DNA of 64,000 nucleotides from assembly GCF_030817835.1 (NCBI RefSeq), contig NZ_JAUSZR010000001.1, forward strand, positions 4,588,001 to 4,652,000, in the 5' to 3' direction. The position numbers and the translations under genes are program-made. The notes under the pieces are model-generated. The model saw only the letters and a list, made by a program, of their open reading frames with translations, was not told where the DNA came from and did not search any database. Each line of letters opens with the position of its first letter. Positions within the stretch are counted from its first letter, which is position 1. Shown here one piece after another: positions 1-9,300 of the stretch. The DNA is from Pseudarthrobacter sp. W1I19. Its GTDB lineage: Bacteria; Actinomycetota; Actinomycetes; Actinomycetales; Micrococcaceae.

Positions 1-210
1 GCCGGGAACGGCTCCTACGGCACCTCTTCCGCCACCTCCTATGGCACCGGCCAGGGAATCACGGGAATGACCGAGCGTGCCCGCATTTATGCCGGCAGTG
101 TGGAAGCCGGCCGCAGCGGCCGCGGCTGGCGGGTGCACGCCGTCCTTTCCTGGCCCGGCGACGAGGTTACCGAATCCATCCGCCCGCACCAACTGCAAGG
201 GAAAGCATGA
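1..210 (+). CDS. Sensor histidine kinase, C-terminal end (partial)
   Basis: Only the last 69 codons lie in the window; the 5' part is cut off at base 1. The reading frame ends in TGA at 208-210. The visible part is the end of a HATPase_c domain of the NarL-partner kinase class: a [16 protein letters not shown] stretch (the G2 box and following helix) and a closing strand with VHAVLSW. Such kinases phosphorylate a NarL/FixJ response regulator, and one begins at 207 with an ATGA overlap, so the two form a translationally coupled two-component pair. The sensed signal cannot be told because the input domain is outside the window. Confidence 0.85.
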   Translation, partial: AGNGSYGTSSATSYGTGQGITGMTERARIYAGSVEAGRSGRGWRVHAVLSWPGDEVTESIRPHQLQGKA

Positions 211-899
211 CGATCAACCCGGCCATCACGGTCCTGCTGGTGGACGACCAGCCCCTGCTCCGGATGGGGTTCCGGCTCATCCTGGAAGGCGAAGAGGATC
301 TGCGGATTGTGGGCGAAGCTTCAGACGGCGCCGAGGCCGTCCGGCTGGTCCGTGAACTCACTCCGGACGTGGTGCTGATGGACGTTCGGATGCCCGTGCT
401 GGACGGCATTGAGGCGACACGGGCCATTACGGCCGCCGGAGCGGGCTCGAGGATCATCATCCTGACCACCTTCGACGTGGACGAGTATGCCTTTGCCGGC
501 CTCCAGGCGGGCGCGTCCGCGTTCCTCCTGAAGGATGCGGCGCCGCAGGACCTGATTAGTGCCGTGCGGGTGGTAGCCAGCGGTGATGCAGTAGTGGCAC
601 CCAGGGTTACCCAGCGGCTGCTCGAAACGTACGTGCGCGGCAACACCAGGCCGGCGCCGGTGACAACTGCGCCGGATCCCCTCCTGGCGGACCTGACACC
701 CCGGGAAACCGAGATGCTGGAAGCGATGGCGGAGGGACTGTCCAACGCGGAGATCGCCCACCGGTACTTCCTGTCCGAGGCGACGGTGAAGACGCACGTG
801 CGGCGAATCCTCACCAAGCTCCATCTCCGCGACCGGGTGCAGGCAGTGGTGTATGCCTACGAGACCGGCCTGGTGGTGCCGAGCAACCCGGACTACTGA
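207..899 (+). CDS. NarL/FixJ-family response regulator
   Basis: 230 aa, a full-length two-domain regulator. The N-terminal receiver shows the acidic pocket (VLLVDDQ), the phosphoacceptor Asp in VVLMDVRMP and the conserved Lys in FLLKDAAP. A linker rich in Pro and Thr follows, then a LuxR-type helix-turn-helix beginning [15 protein letters not shown] with the recognition helix near [13 protein letters not shown]. The start ATG overlaps the kinase stop by 4 bases (ATGA), so the pair is co-translated. It should bind DNA when phosphorylated by the upstream kinase. The target genes are unknown; the dioxygenase that follows directly is a possible one. Confidence 0.93.
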   Translation: MTINPAITVLLVDDQPLLRMGFRLILEGEEDLRIVGEASDGAEAVRLVRELTPDVVLMDVRMPVLDGIEATRAITAAGAGSRIIILTTFDVDEYAFAGLQAGASAFLLKDAAPQDLISAVRVVASGDAVVAPRVTQRLLETYVRGNTRPAPVTTAPDPLLADLTPRETEMLEAMAEGLSNAEIAHRYFLSEATVKTHVRRILTKLHLRDRVQAVVYAYETGLVVPSNPDY

Positions 900-961
900 T
901 GCACAGCCTGCGCACAGGAATGCCCTATGCAGGTGACAGGCGGGGACGGTTGGATGGTGGC

Positions 962-1852
962 ATGGCAAACAAACTCCCCCATCCCGATCACGACCGCGGA
1001 TTGGAGTTCGACCTGTCCACGATGATGAGCCGCCGCTCCCTGGGCATGTTCCTTGGCGCGGGCGGCGCGGCCGCAGCCTTGGCTGCGTGCACGCCAGGCG
1101 GATCAAGCACAGCCGCCAGCCCGTCGGCGTCGTCCGCTGCAGCCACTGCCAGCGCAACGGCATCCGCGTCTGCTTCGGACACCGCCACACCGGGGCCCAC
1201 GTTGACCCGGGCGATCGCCGAATGCGGAGTGGAGATTCCGAAGGAAACGGCCGGCCCGTTTCCGGGGGACGGCTCGAACGGACCAAACGTCCTCGAAGCG
1301 TCGGGAGTGGTACGGCAGGACATCACCTCCAGCTTCGGCACAGGCACGGCCAAGGCCGAGGGGGTACCGCTGACCTTCACGCTGACGCTGCTGGATAACG
1401 CAAAGGGGTGTGTGCCGTTGGCCGGTGCTGCCGTCTACGCCTGGCACTGCGACAGGGAGGGGAGGTACTCGATGTACGACTCCAGCCTTGAGAACGAGAA
1501 CTTCCTCCGCGGGGTCCAGGAGGCTGACGCGAACGGCCAGCTCACGTTCACGTCCATATTCCCTGGCGCGTACATTGGCCGTTGGCCCCACATCCATTTC
1601 GAAGTGTTCGAATCGATGAGCAACGCGACGGCGGCGGGCCAGGTGCTGGCCGTCTCGCAGATTGCCCTCACCGAGGCCGCATGCGAAGACGTGTACGCCA
1701 CGGCAGGCTACGAGTCCAGCGCACAGAATTTTCCCAGGACCACGCTTAAGTCGGACAACGTCTTCAGGAACGACGGCGGAATCTACCAGCTGGCCACTAT
1801 GACCGGTTCGGCCGCGGCCGGCTACACGGGGGGCCTGAACGTCACCATCTAG
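962..1852 (+). CDS. Exported intradiol ring-cleavage dioxygenase-like protein
   Basis: 296 aa from ATG 962; an earlier in-frame ATG at 899 overlaps the regulator's stop but adds a poor leader. The N-terminus (HDRGLEFDLSTMMSRRSLG) has a twin arginine, a short hydrophobic run and a lipobox-like LAAC, so it is probably a Tat-exported lipoprotein. A Ser/Ala/Thr-rich linker precedes the catalytic domain. That domain has the stand-alone intradiol dioxygenase pattern: VYAWHCDREGRYSMY, FLRGVQ, then FPGAYIGRWPHIHFEVF, which holds the Tyr and the two His that bind non-haem Fe(III) in this family. The family cleaves catechol-type rings. Secreted members are thought to act on aromatics outside the cell; the substrate here is not known. 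Confidence 0.85.
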   Translation: MANKLPHPDHDRGLEFDLSTMMSRRSLGMFLGAGGAAAALAACTPGGSSTAASPSASSAAATASATASASASDTATPGPTLTRAIAECGVEIPKETAGPFPGDGSNGPNVLEASGVVRQDITSSFGTGTAKAEGVPLTFTLTLLDNAKGCVPLAGAAVYAWHCDREGRYSMYDSSLENENFLRGVQEADANGQLTFTSIFPGAYIGRWPHIHFEVFESMSNATAAGQVLAVSQIALTEAACEDVYATAGYESSAQNFPRTTLKSDNVFRNDGGIYQLATMTGSAAAGYTGGLNVTI

Positions 1853-1862
1853 ACTCGGGAGC

Positions 1863-3164
1863 ATGCCTTCTCTTTCCTCCGCCGCAGACCACATCCAGGA
1901 CCTTGGCGCGTATGTCAGCGCGTCGCCGTCGAGCTTTCACGCTGTGCACGAAGCGGCGCGGCGTCTGGTGGAGGCCGGCTTTGTCCGGCTGGATGAACTG
2001 GAGCCCTGGGAAGGCGGCGCCGGTTCGTTTTGTGTAATCCGTGACGGTGCGCTCATCGCATGGATTGTACCTGAGGGTGCCGGCCCCACCACGGGGTTCA
2101 ACATCCTGGGGGCGCACACCGATTCGCCGTCCTTCAAGCTCAAGCCAAAGCCCACCACCGGTGCACATGGCTGGCTGCAGGCGGGGGTGGAGGTGTACGG
2201 CGGGCCGCTGCTGAATTCCTGGCTGGACCGGGAACTGCAACTCGCCGGGCGGCTAATGATGCTGGACGGCACCGAGCACCTGGCTGCCACTGGACCCCTG
2301 CTGCGCTTCCCGCAGCTGGCCATCCACCTGGACCGGGCGGTGAACGAGGGACTGACGCTGGACAAGCAGCGGCACATGAACCCGGTGTGGGGACTGGGGA
2401 ACCCTTCTGATTTTGACCTGCTGGCCGTGCTGGCTTCTTCCGTTTCCGGAGCCTCCGTGGATCCCGGGCGGATTGGCGGGTACGACGTCGTGATAGCGGA
2501 CACGCAGGCGCCTGCGGTTTTCGGGGCGAAGCGGGAGTTTTTCGCGTCCGGGCGGCTGGATAACCTTTCGTCCACGCACGCGGGGCTGGTGGCGCTGATA
2601 GCGCACGCTTCTTCGGCTTCCTCTGGCGGCCCAATCGCCGTTCTGGCCGCCTTTGACCATGAGGAGATCGGGTCCAATTCGCGTTCGGGGGCCTGCGGGC
2701 CCATCCTCGAGGATGTCCTGGTGCGCATCTCTGACGGCCTTGGCGCCACTGTGAGCCAGCGGCGGCAGGCGCTGGCGGCGTCGTTCTGTGTTTCAGCCGA
2801 TGCGGGGCACGCGGTACACCCGAACTATGCCGAGCGGCATGACCCCACGAACCACCCGGTCCTCAACGGCGGGCCGTTGCTGAAAATCAACGCGAACCAG
2901 CGGTATGCCACCGACGCGGCCGGCGCGGCCCTGTGGGCGCGGCTGTGTGCTGAGTCGGAGGTGCCGTACCAGGAGTTCGTGTCCAATAACGCGATTCCGT
3001 GCGGTTCCACCATCGGGCCGCTCACCGCTACCCGTTTGGGAATCCGCACGGTGGACGTGGGGGTGCCGCTGCTTTCCATGCACTCAGCGCGGGAGTTGTG
3101 CGGTGTGGAGGATCCGCGGCGGCTGGCTGCCGTGGCGGAGCTGTTTTTCCGGACTGCTGTGTAG
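1863..3164 (+). CDS. apeB: M18 family aminopeptidase
   Basis: 433 aa, normal length for the M18 (aspartyl aminopeptidase-like) zinc metallopeptidases. Family motifs are clear: LGAHTDSPSFKLKP (metal-binding His and Asp), FDHEEIGSNSRSGA (catalytic and metal-binding Glu pair), SADAGHAVHPNY, and the C-terminal SMHSARELCG with a further ligand His. It removes N-terminal, usually acidic, residues from peptides in the cytoplasm. It starts 10 bases after the dioxygenase stop and may be co-transcribed, though no functional link is evident. The final 20 residues end normally and nothing looks truncated. Confidence 0.93.
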   Translation: MPSLSSAADHIQDLGAYVSASPSSFHAVHEAARRLVEAGFVRLDELEPWEGGAGSFCVIRDGALIAWIVPEGAGPTTGFNILGAHTDSPSFKLKPKPTTGAHGWLQAGVEVYGGPLLNSWLDRELQLAGRLMMLDGTEHLAATGPLLRFPQLAIHLDRAVNEGLTLDKQRHMNPVWGLGNPSDFDLLAVLASSVSGASVDPGRIGGYDVVIADTQAPAVFGAKREFFASGRLDNLSSTHAGLVALIAHASSASSGGPIAVLAAFDHEEIGSNSRSGACGPILEDVLVRISDGLGATVSQRRQALAASFCVSADAGHAVHPNYAERHDPTNHPVLNGGPLLKINANQRYATDAAGAALWARLCAESEVPYQEFVSNNAIPCGSTIGPLTATRLGIRTVDVGVPLLSMHSARELCGVEDPRRLAAVAELFFRTAV

Positions 3165-3210
3165 GTTCTGGCCGGCTTCCGCCACAAAGGTGGTGCGGAA
3201 AGCCACACAG

Positions 3211-3358
3211 GTAGGCCCCAAGGCCCCGGTGAGGGGTTCCTCCGGCCTACGGTTGGGAAACACGGATGCCGTCGGGTATCCGGCCCATGGTTCCGGGCCG
3301 GGTGCCAGCTCCTCGCAGTCCTGCCAACCGATGGCATCCGTCGACAACTGACGGATGC
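3211..3358 (+). promoter_or_regulatory. Structured 5' leader RNA candidate with alternative pairings
   Basis: Between the aminopeptidase stop and the glycosyltransferase start lie about 290 bases that pair unusually well on the plus strand. GTAGGCC 3211-3217 pairs with 3244-3250 and encloses a CCCC/GGGG hairpin. CGGTTGG 3250-3256 pairs with 3324-3330. CGGATGCC 3263-3270 pairs with GGCATCCG 3333-3340; this helix crosses the previous one, so the two together make a pseudoknot. A 7-bp hairpin, 3280-3286 with 3295-3301, sits inside. The segment 3334-3342 can instead pair with GACGGATGC 3350-3358. Two exclusive states of one strand are typical of a riboswitch or attenuator. I do not recognise a known family, and no U-run follows, so any control would act through translation or Rho. 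This is inference from pairing only. Confidence 0.35.
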
Positions 3359-3456
3359 GACAGGTGCCGTGCCGGGTGACCGGTGTGCGGCTGAGACGGG
3401 GAGTGCAGACCCCTTTTCCAGCTGATGTGCTCCTGCGCTGTGACTATGGAGCCGGA

Positions 3457-6189
3457 ATGACATCTGCACTTGGACGCCTGCCCCGCAGCATCCACAAACT
3501 GGGAATGGCCGGCTTGGTGGCATCGCGGGGAGCCGCAGCCCTCAAGGGCCCACTGAAACGGACCGTCACCCTCGGTGGCGTCAGGGTGGATCTGATGAGC
3601 CGGGACGACGCCTTGGCGGTCATCATGGAGCATGCCGCAGGCGACGCCCATGTCCCCTTGGGGGTGCTGTCAGCGAACCTTGACCACGTTAACCACTTCG
3701 GGACCGGCAGCCGTTGGCAAGGCACGCTTGAGATTCCGCCGCTGCACTGGCTGACCCTGCTGGACGGGGCCCCCCTTGTGGCCAAGGCGGAGGAGCTCAC
3801 GGGCCATCGGTGGCCCCGCCTTGCAGGAAGTGACCTGATGGGGCAGATTCTCGACGACGCCGCGGCGCAGGGGCGGTCCGTCGGGTTCCTGGGCGGGAGC
3901 CGGGAAGCACAGCAGCTGGTTGCCGCGCGACTCGAAGCAGAGCGGCCGTCCCTTCGGGTGGCCGGGTGGTGGGCTCCGCCCCGCCAGGTGCTAACTGATT
4001 CCGCCGCCTCCTCGGAGTTGTGTGCGGACATACGTGCCGCGGGGGTGGACATCCTGGTGGTCTGCTTGGGTAAACCACGGCAGGAACTCTGGATCGGGCA
4101 GCACGGAGAGCTAACCGGTGCCAAGGTTCTGCTTGCGTTCGGCGCCGTCATCGATTTCCTCGCCGGCCACATACGGCGCGCTCCTGCCCGAGTAAGCAAC
4201 TTGGGCCTTGAATGGGCATGGCGGCTGACTTTGGAGCCGCGACGGCTTGCCAAACGGTACGTCGTGGAGGGGCCGGAGGCTTTCCTGAAGCTTCACCGGC
4301 ACAGTGCCGACAGTGCGCCCGAAGCTACTGTGGGCCGTACCCCTGAACCCGCTTCCGCTGCCTTGCAGGGGGCCCGCGCCGCCGCCAACGGCTTCACCCC
4401 TACGGACGTACACGCCGACGTTGCCGCGCTGGTGGTGACCTACAACAATGGCGCGGATGTGTGTGGCCTGCTGGAGAGCCTCCGGCTCCAGACCGGGGAT
4501 CAGTCCATCAAGGTGGTGGTTGCGGATAACTCGCCGAACCCGGAGACACTTTCCCGCCTGAGGGAGTTTTCGGGTGTGGTCGCCTTCGCTACGGGTGGAA
4601 ACCTTGGGTACGCGGGGGGAATCAATGCGGCCTACTCGAAAGCGGGAAGCGCGGACGCATACCTGGTCCTGAATCCTGATCTCAGGCTCTGCCCGGGGGC
4701 AATCCTGGCTTTGCGGAGGTCCATGGAGAGTACGGGCGCGGGAGTGGTGGTGCCGCTATTGCGTGACGATGACGGAAGCATCTACCCCTCCCTCCGCCGG
4801 GAGCCCAGCATTTCGCGTGCTCTCGGTGACGCCGTTCTCGGAAGCAGGTTACAAGGGCGTCCGGGGTGGCTTTCGGAGATGGACTTCGACGCGGAAAGCT
4901 ACGCCCACGCGCACAAGGTGGACTGGGCCACGGGGGCCGCGCTGCTGATCCGCGCCGACATCGCGGAGCAGGTTGGGGGCTGGGACGAGTCCTACTTCCT
5001 GTACTCCGAAGAGACCGATTACCTGCACCGGGTCCGGGACCTCAAGTCAGCCGTTTGGTTCGAGCCCGCGGCAGCCATGGTCCATTCCCGCGGTGCGTCC
5101 GGGAGTTCGCCGTCCCTCGATGCGCTCATGGGTGCGAACAGGATCCGATATGTCCGCAAATTCCATCACGGAAGCTACGCGCGCGCTTTCCGTGCCGCCG
5201 TCCTGCTCTCTGCCCTGCTGCGGGCACCGCTGCCGGCCCATTGGGGAATCCTGGGACTCATTGCCAGGGAATCCCGCTGGGCCGACCTGCCCCACGCTGT
5301 TGCCTATCCGGGGCGCCCGGAGCGGGACGAAGAGGAATTTCCCTCCGGCGCCGTCATCATTCCGGCCCACAACGAGGCTTCGGTGCTGGGACGGACGCTG
5401 GAAGCACTCAAAGCGCCCATGGCCAGCGGGAACGTGGACGTGGTCGTTGCCTGCAACGGATGCACTGACGGGACAGAGGCCGTCGCCGGTTCCGTGCCCG
5501 GCGTCCGGGTAGTTCACGTGGAGGAGGCGTCCAAGACTGCTGCCCTCAACGCCGGCGACCAAGCCGTCAACTGCTGGCCGCGGCTATATGTTGACGCGGA
5601 CATCGAGGTGCCTGCAGCGGCGCTTCGCGCAACACTGGAGGCACTTTCCGGTGATGACGGGCCCCTGTGCGCCCGGCCCGCCTTCACCTACGACACCGCT
5701 GGCGCCTCATGGACGGTTCGCGCCTACTACAGGGCACGCAGCCGTCTTCCACAGGCATCAGCGTCGATGTGGGGCGCCGGCGTCTACGGCCTGAACCGCA
5801 AGGGCCATGAACGGCTGGTTGAATTCCCGCCCGTCACCGCCGACGACTGTTACATTGACCGACTATTCGCTGCCTCCGAAAAGGAGACCATCGCCTGCCA
5901 ACCGGTGACTGTTCGCACACCGCGGACCGGCAGGGCACTGCTGGCCACGCTGAAGCGCGTGTATCGCGGGAATAGCGAACTCCGCGATGTTCCAGGTGCC
6001 CACGCCGGAAGGACGGTATGGCAACTGGCACATTCAATCAAGAGCCCCGGCTCTGCGATGGATGCCATCGTGTATGCCGCCTTCGCCCTTGCCGGCCGTG
6101 CGGCCCAACGCCGAAAGAACCCCGTATGGGAGCGGGACGACAGCAGCCGCAATTATGAATTGCGGCCACGGGGAGTGGGCTGTGGCTGA
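3457..6189 (+). CDS. Three-domain glycosyltransferase: WecG/TagA/CpsF + GT2 + GT2
   Basis: 910 aa from ATG 3457, which has GGAG five bases upstream; an in-frame ATG at 3355 lies inside the structured leader and is less likely. Residues about 35-280 are a WecG/TagA/CpsF (GT26) domain with CLGKPRQELWIG, AFGAVIDFLAGHIRRAP and GLEWAWRLTLEPRRL. Residues about 320-590 are a rhamnosyltransferase-like GT2 (VVTYNN, VVVADNS, GNLGYAGGIN, LNPDLRL, EETDYLHRV). Residues about 630-850 are a second GT2 (VIIPAHNE, CTDGT, YVDADIEV, TADDCYIDRLF). The fusion probably adds several successive sugars to the lipid-linked repeat unit at the cytoplasmic membrane face. These domains are normally separate proteins. It opens the exopolysaccharide locus. 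Confidence 0.9.
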   Translation: MTSALGRLPRSIHKLGMAGLVASRGAAALKGPLKRTVTLGGVRVDLMSRDDALAVIMEHAAGDAHVPLGVLSANLDHVNHFGTGSRWQGTLEIPPLHWLTLLDGAPLVAKAEELTGHRWPRLAGSDLMGQILDDAAAQGRSVGFLGGSREAQQLVAARLEAERPSLRVAGWWAPPRQVLTDSAASSELCADIRAAGVDILVVCLGKPRQELWIGQHGELTGAKVLLAFGAVIDFLAGHIRRAPARVSNLGLEWAWRLTLEPRRLAKRYVVEGPEAFLKLHRHSADSAPEATVGRTPEPASAALQGARAAANGFTPTDVHADVAALVVTYNNGADVCGLLESLRLQTGDQSIKVVVADNSPNPETLSRLREFSGVVAFATGGNLGYAGGINAAYSKAGSADAYLVLNPDLRLCPGAILALRRSMESTGAGVVVPLLRDDDGSIYPSLRREPSISRALGDAVLGSRLQGRPGWLSEMDFDAESYAHAHKVDWATGAALLIRADIAEQVGGWDESYFLYSEETDYLHRVRDLKSAVWFEPAAAMVHSRGASGSSPSLDALMGANRIRYVRKFHHGSYARAFRAAVLLSALLRAPLPAHWGILGLIARESRWADLPHAVAYPGRPERDEEEFPSGAVIIPAHNEASVLGRTLEALKAPMASGNVDVVVACNGCTDGTEAVAGSVPGVRVVHVEEASKTAALNAGDQAVNCWPRLYVDADIEVPAAALRATLEALSGDDGPLCARPAFTYDTAGASWTVRAYYRARSRLPQASASMWGAGVYGLNRKGHERLVEFPPVTADDCYIDRLFAASEKETIACQPVTVRTPRTGRALLATLKRVYRGNSELRDVPGAHAGRTVWQLAHSIKSPGSAMDAIVYAAFALAGRAAQRRKNPVWERDDSSRNYELRPRGVGCG

Positions 6190-6260
6190 ATTACAGGAAT
6201 TACTCTGAATAGTTTTTTATTCCGTTTCCTAAAAGGCCGCCTATTTCCTTGATTCGGGTA

Positions 6261-6278
6261 GTGGCAGGCACCTGGCAC
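6261..6278. promoter_or_regulatory. Imperfect 18-bp palindrome upstream of the giant secreted protein gene
   Basis: GTGGCAGGCACCTGGCAC is symmetric at 14 of 18 positions (GTG-CAGG--CCTG-CAC) and lies 34 bases before the GTG start at 6313, close to where a promoter or operator would be. The surrounding 120 bases are AT-richer than the genes. It could be a repressor or activator site for the secreted protein. I see no second copy in the intergenic regions I checked. Confidence 0.3.
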
Positions 6279-6312
6279 CCAATGGCTATTCACGTCTCGA
6301 ACTGGAGTTAAA

Positions 6313-9300
6313 GTGTTTGCAAAATCAAAGCCCGCTGAAGGCAGGCTACGTGCCGCAGCAAGTTTTTCCGTACTATTCCTTATCGCCGCGATGCTGTCTT
6401 TCAGTTCCACGCTTTCCCAGGCGCCTGCGGCCCATGCCGACGCCTGCACTCCCCCTGTTGCCAGCGCCGTCGCCTGTGAAAATTCCCTGCCCGGCACGCC
6501 TAACTCGGACTGGGAGGTCACCGGATCCGGCGACTCGTCCATCCAGGGGTTCGGAACGGCAATGAGCGTCAACCTGGGCGAATCCATCAGCTTCAAGATC
6601 AAGACCACCGCCAGCGCCTACCGCATCGATATTCTTCGGTTTGGCTACTACCAGGGAAACGGGGCGCGGAAGATAGCCGCAAGCATTCCACTGACGGCAA
6701 AGCTGCCCCAAGCCCAGCCCGCTTGCCTGACCCAGTCCGGCACGGGTCTCGTTGACTGCGGAAATTGGGGAGTTTCGGCGTCCTGGACTGTGCCGGCATC
6801 CGCTGTCTCGGGCGTGTACTTCGCCCATCTCGTTCGGAACGATACCGGCGGGGACAGCATGATTCCGTTCATCGTCCGCAATGATGCCAGCAGGAGTGGC
6901 ATCGTGGTGCAGACCTCGGATACGACATGGCAGGCCTACAACACATACGGCGGGAACAGTCTTTACCAATGCACCGTGGCGTGCCCCACCGGCAACCCGC
7001 AGGCCTACAAGGCAGCGTTCAAGGTGTCCTACAACAGGCCGTTTCTTTCAACGGGCGACCAAGGCCACAGCTGGCTGATGGACACCGAGTACCCGATGAT
7101 CCGGTTCCTTGAGGCGAATGGTTATGACGTCAGCTATATAAGCGGCCTGGACACGGCAACGCGCGGTCCCCTGCTGCTCAATCACAAGATGTTCATGTCC
7201 TCCGGACACGACGAATACTGGAGCGGAACGCAACGAACCAATGTGGAGGCCGCCCGGAATGCAGGAGTCAACCTGGCGTTCTTTAGCGGCAACGAAGCGT
7301 TCTGGCGCACACGTTGGGAGGCTTCGATTGATGGCAGCCAGACTGCCGGCCGGACAGTGGTGTCCTACAAAGATACCCACTACAACACGCCGGTAGACCC
7401 CGTGGAATGGACCGGCACCTGGCGTGACCCGCGTTTCGGCACCGCGTCCGGCGGCGGAAACCCGGAGAACTCCTTGACCGGCCAGTTCTTCCTGGTCAAT
7501 TCCGGCTCGGCGGACATCAAAGTCCCTGCCCAGTACGCCAGCATGCGGCTATGGCGTAACACCGCGGCTGCCAAACTGACCGGAACGCAGTCACTCACCC
7601 TCGGAGCCGGCTTGGACACGCTGGGCTACGAGTGGGACATCGACGCCGACAACGGATTCCGGCCCGCCGGCGCCTTCAAGCTGTCGTCAACTACCGTTTC
7701 CGTGCCCGAGGCGTTCACCGACTATGGCAGCACCACTGCCGCATCCACGCAAACGCACAATCTGATCATGTACCGCGCTCCCAGCGGCGCGCTTGTTTTT
7801 GGCGCGGGTACAGTGCAGTGGGCCTACGGGCTGGACAATTTCACCATTCCCAACAGCACTCCGGACAAGAACATGCAGCAGGCCACCGTCAACCTGTTTG
7901 CCGATATGGGCGTGCAACCGACCACATTGTTGACGGGACTCGTGGTTGCGTCAAAGACCACCGACACAACCAGCCCGGTATCGACCATCACGCCGGGACT
8001 GAACGGCCAGACCCTGGCCGACGGCTCCAGCGTCACCGCGTCAGGAACGGCGTCGGACGTCGGCGGGGTTGTCGCCGGCGTCGAAGTCTCCACTGACGGT
8101 GGAACTACGTGGCGCCCGGCGACCGGCACCACCAACTGGTCGTACACCTGGACAGCCCACGGCAGTCCGGCCGTTGCCGTGAAGACCCGGGCAACGGATG
8201 ATTCAGGCAATATCGAGGTACCGGGGTCCGGGGCTTCTGTCAATGTTTCGTGCCCTTGCTCGATCTTCGGGTCCAGTATGGTGCCTGCTACACCTGACTC
8301 CGGTGATGGCGGAAGTGTGGAAGTCGGTATGAAGTTCACGGCCCAGGCCGCGGGAACCGTCACCGGCGTCTCCTTCTACAAGTCAAGCCTGAACAAGGGA
8401 ACGCACGTTGGCAGCTTGTGGACGTCGAGTGGAACCCGGCTGGCCACGGCAACTTTCACCGGCGAGACGGCGACCGGCTGGCAAACGGTCAACTTCGCCA
8501 ATCCCGTGGCCATCACGGCAAACACCGTTTACGTGGTTTCCTACTTCGCTCCGCAAGGCCACTATGCGCAGGCTGCCGGATTCATGTATCCAAACCCCTC
8601 GCCCATGCCAGCCGGACACTCATCCCTGGACAGCGGAGTGCTGCACGGGCTGAGAAACACTCCCAGCACGGGCAACGGGGTCTACACTTACGGCGCAAGC
8701 AGCGTGTTCCCGCAGTCCTCGTTCAACGCTGAGAACTACTGGGTCGACGTCAAGTTCGTTCCGTCGGCATCAGTGCCGCCGGCAGTGTCTTCAACCGATC
8801 CTGCCAATGCAGCCACCAACGTCGCAATCACCAAAGCGCCGTCGGCCACCTTTAACCAGGCCGTTACGGCCGGCAGCATCAGTTTTACGCTCAAGAAGCC
8901 GGACACCACGGCAGTAGCGGGCGGCGCTGCCTACAGCTCAGGGACCGTAACCTTCACGCCCTCTGCCGCCCTGGCGTATAACACCACGTACACGGCCACC
9001 GTGAGCGGTGCCACGAATGCGGCAGGACAAACAATGGCCAGCCCCTACAGCTGGACGTTCACCACCGGGGCGCCACCTCCCGCCCCGGCCGTTAGCAGTA
9101 CGTCGCCGGCAAACCAAGCTGCCGGAGTGCCCATCTCCGCGACACCATCGGCCACCTTTAACCAGGCCGTTACGGCCGGCAGCATCAGTTTTACGCTCAA
9201 GAAGCCGGACACCACGGCAGTAGCGGGCGGCGCTGCCTACAGCTCAGGGACTGTAACCTTCACGCCCTCTGCCGCCCTGGCGTATAACACCACGTACACG

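Noticed and set aside
3165..3456. Known riboswitch classes (cobalamin, SAM-IV, ydaO c-di-AMP, GEMM c-di-GMP)
   Set aside because: The conserved core sequences of these classes are not present by eye; only the pairing pattern supports an RNA element.
3084..3523. Minus-strand open frames opposite the leader region (for example ending in WQDCEELAPGPEPWAGYP)
   Set aside because: They have no good ribosome site, no family resemblance and cover the structured leader; the composition fits chance open frames in GC-rich DNA.
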